Source: Diadophis punctatus similis
Taxonomy: Eukaryota; Chordata; Lepidosauria; Squamata; Dipsadidae
Direction of reading: 5' to 3'
Length of the DNA: 64,000 nt
NCBI GenBank assembly: GCA_023053685.1
Contig: JALIGW010000014.1
Span: forward strand, 20,136,308-20,200,307
The translations under genes and the position numbers were made by a program. Position 1 is the stretch's first letter. Each line of letters begins with the position of its first letter. Positions 57,084-64,000 of the stretch are shown in pieces. The notes beneath the pieces were generated by a model. That model saw only the letters and a program-made list of their open reading frames with translations, ran no database searches and was not told where the DNA came from.

Positions 57084-57390
57084 ATGGAGAGGCCTCTTCC
57101 GCGCGCCCTCCTCTTGCTCTTCTTCCTAGGCTGCACGGCCGGGGAGGGTAGGAGGGACATATGTCGCCTTGACCCCTACGGAATGCCGCCGCTGGACGAC
57201 CCCAAGCAATGCCCGGGACGCTCGGACGCCTCCAGGGAGTCTTCCTTACACCGAGCCGAAACCTCCCCTCTGGACCCAGGGACGGCAGGCGCTGACGACC
57301 CGGCTGCGAAAGACATCAGCCGTCCCTGGGCTCTGCTTAGCGGCGTCTCAGCGGGAGAGATAAGCCGATCCCCCACGAAAGGGTCGAAGG
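57084..57390 (+). CDS. Gene F exon 1: signal peptide and N-terminal ectodomain
   Basis: ATG at 57084 (AGCATGG) starts a signal peptide (MERPLPRALLLLFFLGCTAG), then DICRLDPYGMPPLDDPKQC. The rest is Ser/Pro/Asp-rich and likely disordered. The exon ends AAG G|GTAAGA in phase 1 (102 codons plus one base). Unlike genes A and C, the cysteine module is not here but in its own exon at 58221. Open throughout, in contrast to the homologous exon of locus E. Confidence 0.75.
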
Positions 57391-57739
57391 GTAAGAAAGG
57401 CTATGCCCTAAAGTACTTGGGGAGGGGAGGGAATGAGTAATAGGATTGAGCAACCGGCCCTTTCTATCTCCTTGCTGCGCTATCCTCTGCTCCTTCCCCC
57501 TGCGTTAAGTGAAGAGCGCGAGTGATGGGACCCAGCTCACCATCACCGGGCCTCCTAGAAGGTTTGGGGCACACCGGGAGGAAGAAACTATCCGGAGCCT
57601 GCGTGACATCGGTGATTACTTTCCTCTTAAGGGCTCCCTGCCGAGTAAGGCTCCTCTTCCATCGCTGCGCTGAGCTATTGACCATTGCTTAACTGATCCT
57701 AAAAGGACAGCCGGCTCTGTAAATGTGTGTTGCAGCATG
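57391..57739 (+). other. Gene F intron 1, left part
   Basis: Homologous to 51554-52025 and about 53800-53880 of locus E. An L2 fragment occupies most of the rest of the intron. Confidence 0.6.
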
Positions 57740-58177
57740 GATGCTCTGTTATACTGTTCCCTCCGACCGGCTAGGGCCCACAGAGTTGGCCTCCTCCAGG
57801 TCCCGTCGGCCAAGCAATGCCGGCTGGCGGGCCCTAGGGGGAGGGCCTTCTCTGTGGCCGGCCCCGTGCTCTGGAACCAACTACCCCCAGAGACCATCCC
57901 CACTCTGCTGGCCTTCCGAAAAGCCGTTAAAACATGGCTTTTCCTGCAGGTAGGGGGGACAGCTTAATCCACCTGAGATCACCCCCCAAGTATATATGAT
58001 GTTGAATGGATGTTGTTGTTTTAATACTGTTTTTAAAAATTTGTACTCGTTTTTTTTAATTATGTGTATTTTGATTATTCTTGTATTTTTCCCTGTTGTA
58101 CGCCGCCCTGAGTCCTTCGGGAGTTGGGCGGCATATAAGAATAACAAAATAAATAAAATAAATAAATAAATATACGG
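57740..58177 (+). mobile_element. L2 LINE 3' fragment in gene F intron 1
   Basis: Encodes the RT C-terminus (RLAGPRGRAFSVAGPVLWNQ, LPPETIPTLLAFRKAVKTWL) then ACGCCGCCCTGAGTCCTTCG and (AATA)n. It ends about 40 bp before exon 2 and is absent from locus E, so it inserted after the duplication and may have altered the branch-point region. Confidence 0.88.
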
Positions 58178-58220
58178 TATACATTTTTAATCTTAGACGC
58201 GGGCCTTGTTCCGGTGCAAG

Positions 58221-58442
58221 CTGAGCAGTGTCACATATGGATTCAGGGACAGGTGACTCCCATTGAGACTTTCCGAAGCCCTACTGAACCCAATCATCCG
58301 ACTGATATATTTTGCTGTGGCACCTGCAGTACATCCTACTGCTGTTCATCCCCAAAGGATCGCCTAGACCAGACAAGCTGTTCAAGGGTAATGGAAGAGA
58401 CGAAGGACCAAGGAGCAGGAACGACCTCACCTGAGGATCCAT
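58221..58442 (+). CDS. Gene F exon 2: intact Shisa-like cysteine module
   Basis: The frame reads AEQCHIWIQGQVTPIETFRS ... DIFCCGTCSTSYCCSSPKDR LDQTSC: the complete CCGTC...YCC...C signature of Shisa-type proteins. Entry after CAAG at 58220 is phase 1 (G|CT = Ala), matching exon 1; the acceptor is AAG with a weak pyrimidine tract, poorer than the CAG of locus E, and GAGCAG at 58228 would break the frame. It ends GAT CCA T|GTAAGA, phase 1, so this is a symmetric 1-1 exon. The membrane or terminal exon was not found before the Copia element. Confidence 0.78.
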
Positions 58443-59242
58443 GTAAGAGGATGGTGTCCATCTCTCAGCTGAGGAACTATTTGGATTTTGAGTCTGGAAG
58501 AAGGATGAGATGGTGAACTTCAGTTCCCAGAATTCCTCAGTCAGGTTGTGCTGGCTGAGGAGTTTTGGGAGTTGAAGTCCACACTTCTTAAAGTAGCTAA
58601 GGTTCAGAGAGACTGGGCTAAATACTGTAAAGAAATCCATAGTAGGAAATGGTACCTAAATAATACTAGTGTGTGGGTAGTTTAAAACACTGTGGAGAGA
58701 CAGCAATGAAACTGAGAGTAACACATTGGGGGGGGGGGGAATGGAGGAAACAGTCACAATCCATACAATTCTCAAGAAAACCATAAAGCTGTAAGGACAC
58801 AAAAACTTGAGCTGAGAGAGACTTATTTTTACCTCTTCTTTAAAAATGTGTTAATATGCAAATCCTTGTGTCACACTTGCCTCTTACAATGTTCTTTTCT
58901 GCACCTGAGTCCTTTTTGCAAGCACACACTGATTGTGCTCATCCTTGTTCACCTTAGTGAAGTACATAGCACTCATTTGTATAGCAATGAGAAGCTGGGT
59001 GAGTTTTAGGTTTGGCTTATTTGAATATCTTATAGTGTTGCTCAAGGCCAGCACTAGTCATGAATGGATTCTCTTAATTTAGAGCATGGGTTAACCAGAT
59101 TAAGCATGCCGCATGAGTTTAGCTGTTAACACAAACAAACATTTGAGTCTTTGGTACAGCAACGAAGCTGGGTGGAAGTTTTAGGTTTGGTTTTTAAAGT
59201 ATCTTATTGTATTGCTAAAGGCCAAGAATGGTCAGATTAATA
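58443..59242 (+). other. Gene F downstream intron or flank
   Basis: Foldback repeat at about 58513-58620 (CTTCAGTTCCCAGAATTCCT mirrored by GTTTTGGGAGTTGAAG), a G-run at 58730, and blocks homologous to locus E. No exon with a membrane helix recognised. Confidence 0.5.
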
Positions 59243-59506
59243 TGTCAGAGTTACGCAATAAATCAGAAGCTTCAAAAGATAACCATTTTGCTGATTCAAA
59301 TAACTTCTTTATAAGTAGAATAAAACATTAACAATACCACACTTTGTTTCAGATCACATGTTGAGATGTTTTCACAGCAAGCTTTAATGGTGGACAGAGT
59401 AAACCACGCCCTTCTTCTTGCTAAGTTTCTGGACATGCTCAATTAACACTTCAGCCCGATTGGCTGACTCAATCACATGGCTCTCCCAGTCATGAATATT
59501 CCAACA
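59243..59506 (-). repeat. Copia LTR (3' LTR of the - strand element)
   Basis: 264 bp. Read on the - strand it starts TGTTGGAATATTCATGACTG and ends GCGTAACTCTGACA. CTACTTATAAAGAAG is a TATA box candidate. Identical by eye to 63594-63859 except for a 2-bp difference (TAACCATTTT versus TAACTGCATTTT). The polypurine tract GTAATGAAGGGAGGAG immediately precedes it on the - strand. Confidence 0.93.
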
Positions 59507-62500
59507 CTCCTCCCTTCATTACTGGGAGAGACATCAGACCTATTGGATTTAAACATTTCCTATAATGGACACCACCCAATGGTTTGGTCATCATGTCTGC
59601 TAAATTATCCTCTGAAGAACAATGATGTAAACTTATCAATTTTTCTTTTACAGCTTCCCTGACATTACAATACTTAATGTCCACATGTTTACTTCTGTTC
59701 TTCACTCTGTCACCTGTTGCCATTTTTATACAGGCAGCATTATCTTCATAAACAGTTACAGCTTCATTTACATTTACATTTAAATCTTGTAACAACTGTA
59801 CATACCAAACTACTTCAGAACATAACTCAGACAATGCAATAAACTCTGCTTCTGCAGTTGAAATAGCAACCGTTATTTGTTTTCTGGACTTCCAACCAAT
59901 TAAAGCCCCTCCAAACATTATTACAATTCCAGAATTAGACTTTCTGGTTTTTACATCATTTGCATAATCACTATCAACATAACATTTCAATTTTAATTCT
60001 TCAGTGACCTGTATTTGAAGACCCAAATTCACAGTTCCCTTCAAATACCTGAGAATTCTTTTCACACCCATCCAATGCAACTTTGTAGGTGTAGCAGTAA
60101 AGTGACTTAAGATGCTCACTGCACAAGCTATGTCTGGTCTGGACCACTGTGACAGATATAACAGACTCCCTATTGCAGAGTGATATATCTCCTGATCACA
60201 GGCTTCACTTTTGTCCTCACCCAAACTATTGTAAAAATCTGTGCTCATAGGTGTAGGAGCAATATTACAATCTTTCATGTTATACTTCTCTAATAATTGT
60301 TCAATTTTTCTCCTTTGACTGAGAATATAACCCTTTTCAGTTTTTTGTATCTCTACACCGAGATAATTCTTTATTTCTCCCAAATTCTTTAATTCAAATT
60401 TCTTTTCTAACTTATTAGCAAATTCTTTAACTTGTGATGCATCCTTTGCAATGAAACAAAGATCATCCACAAATGCTAATAGTAGACAATTCCCACCTTG
60501 TAACTTTCCAGTGTATATGCAACCATCAGCTTTGCAACTCTTGAACCCAAGACCTTTCAATGCAGTATCTAAACAGATATTCCAATTTCTGGCTGACTGC
60601 TTCAGCCCATAAATGGCCTTGTTCAATTTATACACCATGTTAGGCTTTTTATTTTCATACCCTGGCGCTTGAACCATATAAATTTCTTCCTCTAATTCAG
60701 CATTGAGAAATGCAGTGGTTATATCAAAATGCCAAATTCTATGCCTGTATGCTGATGCTAATGCCAGTGCTAGTCTTATGCTCTCAGCTTTTACAGTTGG
60801 CGCGAACACCTCATCATAGTGCACATTCTTTAATTGAGAAAAACCTTGTGCCACCAACCTTGCCTTATACTGTACTTCACTATTGGGTAATACCTTTTTC
60901 TTATATACCCACTTACATCCTACAGCCTTGGTACCCTGTGGCAAAGTCACAGATGTGAACACTTCATGATCTCCCATGGATTTCATCTCTTTATCCATGG
61001 CTTCCTTCCACTTTTCTTGTTCAACTTTTGGTAATGCCAATACTTCCTTATAGTTTCTTGGCTCATACCACACATTACACACTTTAACTTTACTGGCAGA
61101 ATACCTGTCTGGCGGAACCCCTCTGTTCCTACGCTCTGACCTACGTGGCATTGCCTGTACTTGTGTTTCAAGCTTTTCTGGCTTCATATCTTGTTCAGAC
61201 TCTCCTCCCTGAACATAGACACCTTCAGTAAATGATTCACCATCATTACATGAGTTATTGTCACTAAGTGGATCACCGTCGCTAAGTGGATCACCGTCAC
61301 TAAGTGAGACATTTTCAGAATTTGCATCAATTCTGTTCCAATTTTGTTCTGCAAAACTAGCAGATCTTGAAATCACTATCCTTTTACTTCCATCGCTAAA
61401 GCGATACCCTTTTGAGCCTGGCTCATAGCCCACAAATCTGAGCTTTCTAGCCTTTTGTTGTCCCTTTCTTCTGATTGCCTTTGGAATATGTACCCATGCA
61501 GTACTTCCAAATATTTTTAAATGTGCTAGAGAAGGCTTTTTCCCATATAGCATTGCATATGGAGTATTATTAATGGATGAACTCCACAGCCTATTTACTA
61601 AATAATTGGCAGTCAGTATGGCTTCGCCCCAATATGACCTGCTCATACCAGAATCCTCCAGTAATGAGTCTTTCATTGTTTGCAAAACACCATTTCTCCT
61701 TTCAGCCACTCCGTTCTCTCCCGGTGTGTAAGGATTTGTGCGCCTGTGTCTTATTCCCAATTGTCTCAACCATTGTTGAAAATTTGTTGACATAAATTCA
61801 GAACCTCTGTCAGTTTGCAACTGACATACCTGTTGTTTGTACCTTCTCTCTACAAAACTTAACCATTGCTTAAATTGCTGTAGCACCTCTGTTTTACTCT
61901 TAAGTAAGTAGCAAAACCCAAACCTGCTGTAGTCATCCACAATGACCAGCGCATACTTTGCTCCTCCCAAACTGGCTTGCATAGGCCCAATTAAATCAGC
62001 ATGCACCAGTTCTAGAGCTCTTGTGGTTTGTCTTGTGCTAAACTTGCTCACTGGGAATGCTTTGGATTTCGATGCTTTGCATACTGCACAATCCAAATAT
62101 GCCTTACATCCCTTCAAATCTAATCCTTCTGCAAATTCTTTCATTTGTTGAACAACCTTAAAATTAGCATGACCAAGTCGTCTGTGCAGAAGATGAACAC
62201 ATGAATTGTGTTCTGCTACATTTTTAAATATCTGGGAACAATGTGGCACCTTTTGTCCCTGCAATACATAAAGATTATCCTCTTTTATGCCCTGTGCACA
62301 AACATTCCCATTTCTTTGGATGAAACACTTCCCATTAACAAATGTGGTTTCATAACCTTGCTTGTCTAAACTAGACACACTTAACAAATTATGTTCCATT
62401 TCAGGTACACATAACACATCAGTAAACCTGGAGTCCAAATATGGAATTTGCACATCGCCTCTTCCAATGATTTTAGCCTTTTGACCATTGGCTAAGGCCA

Positions 62501-63476
62501 CTTCTTCATGGTTTCCTGGGAAAAATCTGGAAAATAAGTCAGAATTATTAACAATTGTTTGACTAGCCCCACTGTCAATCAACCATTTGTCTCTATTGTT
62601 ATTATAACAAACTTTTGCAACTGCAATCTGTCCTTGCAAATAATGTCTCTTGTCTTGCACATTTCTTCTCTGTGCACAGCTTTTCTGCAGATGATTGGTT
62701 TCTCCACAAATGAAACATGCTTTTTTAACTTGCTTGAAGAATTGTTGCTGTGGAACTTGATCTCTCCTGCCTCTGCTTTCCTCTTGTCTGCAGACACCTC
62801 GGCTGTTGCTAGAGATAGGCAGCTTGTGGAAAATTTTGCTGGAGACTTGCTGTAAGTTTCCACTGTACTCCTTGTTGGGCCCCCGCCTGTGGAATTTTCC
62901 ATCAGCATGGCTGAAAAGCCTTTTCTCATATTCATTCAATAAACACGATTTCAAAGCCTCCAAATTCAAATCTGCTTCTGGCTTACTTTCAAAAATAGCT
63001 GACACAGTCTCCCAGCTCTGATCCAAACTATTTAACACTAATAAAACTTTCTGGGACTCTGGAAACTTTACTCCACGTTGCTCCAATTCTAGAAAATTAG
63101 ACTGCATTTTCATTAAATGATCTTCCATAGAATCTCCTGTCTGCAAACTCATTCTGAAAAGCTTTCTTGAAAGTTGGACCACATTACACGCAGAAACATT
63201 GACATGTACTGCTTTCAATTTCTGCTATATTTCTTTTGCAGACTTTAATTCAGCTACATTTAAGAATTGATCATCCCCCAGACTTAAAAGAAGATAAGCC
63301 ATAGCTTTGTCATGAGCCTTTTGATCTGCTGCTCCAAGCACTTGTGGGGGGTCTGCTACAATGTCCCATAATTCTTTTGCTTTCAAAAAACATTCCATTT
63401 TTGCAGCCCAAATTAAATAATTTTTCTTCCCCAATTTGGGTATTGGACTGTCTTTAAATTCCATAGCAGCAGCCAT
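59490..63476 (-). CDS. Copia-type Gag-Pol polyprotein, one in-frame stop
   Basis: One reading frame spans nearly the whole internal region, starting MAAAMEFKDSPIPKLG at 63476 and interrupted once, by TAG at 63225-63227 after codon 83; it then runs about 1,244 codons. Order on the - strand: Gag (UBN2-like), zinc knuckle CFICGETNHLQKSC, protease LIDSGAS, integrase HHCC zinc region (HRRLGH ... CAVC) and core (HADLIGP, TDRGSEF, GVAERRN), RT with AFLNAELEEEIYM and FVDDL, RNase H with YVDSDYA and STAEAEF. PR-IN-RT-RH order defines Ty1/Copia. The last residues are encoded in the LTR. Copia elements are uncommon in tetrapods. Confidence 0.93.
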
Positions 63477-63578
63477 CCTGCTTTATTATTCTTCTCTGCC
63501 TGTTCCTTTAACAACACAGACAGCTTCTTATCAGCTTTAAATTACAATGCAGTTTTTAACTTTACTTCTTGAGCGATT

Positions 63579-63593
63579 CCTGGGCCCATAACC
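63579..63593 (-). other. Copia primer-binding site matching initiator tRNA-Met anticodon arm
   Basis: Directly inside the 5' LTR the + strand reads CCTGGGCCCATAACC, identical to the anticodon stem-loop of vertebrate initiator tRNA-Met (CAT anticodon). The - strand is thus complementary to an internal tRNA segment, the half-tRNA priming mode known for Drosophila copia. Confidence 0.8.
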
Positions 63594-63859
63594 TGTCAGA
63601 GTTACGCAATAAATCAGAAGCTTCAAAAGATAACTGCATTTTGCTGATTCAAATAACTTCTTTATAAGTAGAATAAAACATTAACAATACCACACTTTGT
63701 TTCAGATCACATGTTGAGATGTTTTCACAGCAAGCTTTAATGGTGGACAGAGTAAACCACGCCCTTCTTCTTGCTAAGTTTCTGGACATGCTCAATTAAC
63801 ACTTCAGCCCGATTGGCTGACTCAATCACATGGCTCTCCCAGTCATGAATATTCCAACA
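63594..63859 (-). repeat. Copia LTR (5' LTR of the main element, shared with a second copy)
   Basis: 266 bp, TG...CA on the - strand. On its far side it is followed not by host DNA but by the pol end and polypurine tract of another Copia copy. Confidence 0.93.
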
Positions 63860-64000
63860 CTCCTCCCTTCATTACTGGGAGAGACATCAGACCTATTGGA
63901 TTTAAACATTTCCTATAATGGACACCACCCAATGGTTTGGTCATCATGTCTGCTAAATTATCCTCTGAAGAACAATGATGTAAACTTATCAATTTTTCTT
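63860..64000 (-). mobile_element. 3' end of a second Copia copy, running off the window
   Basis: All 141 bases appear identical to 59507-59647 (polypurine tract and RNase H C-terminus). It shows a head-to-tail tandem sharing the LTR at 63594. Confidence 0.92.

Larger units (their letters stand above)
56400..59165 (+). repeat. Tandem segmental duplication, right unit (gene F)
   Basis: Partner of 50750-55075. Its distal part stops being recognisable about 80 bp before the Copia LTR at 59243, so the 3' end of gene F may lie beyond that insertion. Confidence 0.8.

Overview
This is vertebrate nuclear DNA, most likely from a squamate reptile and probably a snake. It holds a Sauria-type SINE, L2, CR1, Rex1-like and L1-type LINEs, hAT and TA-flanked MITEs, vertebrate Gypsy and Copia elements, and a LINE whose tail runs into an AATAG-type (TTCTA) microsatellite, a combination typical of snakes. 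Genes are split by GT-AG introns, start in CpG-rich exons and end at AATAAA signals.

The host content is a tandem cluster of small genes or gene relics, all on the + strand, of the Shisa / WBP1 / TMEM92-like class (signal peptide, short cysteine module with a CCxxC...FCC...C pattern, one membrane segment, Pro-rich tail with PPxY WW-domain ligands). From left to right: gene A (2861-4989; frame broken near a 7-C run); locus B (14823-17522; cysteine exon decayed, membrane exon open); gene C (40725-42704; canonical and intact, with 11-residue repeats in the tail); gene D (46602-47958; same architecture without the cysteine module); locus E (51322-55563; pseudogene); gene F (57084-58442 and beyond; intact cysteine exon). 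E and F lie in a visible tandem segmental duplication of roughly 3-4 kb. Every coding junction I could test uses a phase-1 intron. The set looks like a birth-and-death family of single-pass membrane or secreted proteins. No partner or ligand can be read from the sequence.

The rest is mostly nested mobile elements. 5-13 kb: MITEs, a Rex1-like LINE, and a Sauria SINE split by an L1-type element with a 16-bp target duplication, itself carrying a 1.3-kb TA-flanked MITE. 19.2-23.9 kb: a second copy of that L1-type family with its own 16-bp target duplication and a 5' inversion as produced by twin priming; an L2 and a foldback/(AT)n block sit inside it. 24.2-31.5 kb: a Gypsy insertion with three LTR segments inside one 5-bp target duplication, broken by L2 insertions. 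31.5-35.2 kb: a CR1 carrying a hAT MITE and an L1, the L1 carrying a GC-rich MITE. 35.8-37.9 kb: an L2. 59.2-64 kb: a nearly intact Copia element on the - strand with nearly identical LTRs and a primer-binding site matching the anticodon arm of initiator tRNA-Met, joined at its right LTR to a second Copia copy that runs off the window.

Family names for repeats and host genes come from recognising motifs by eye; no database search was possible.
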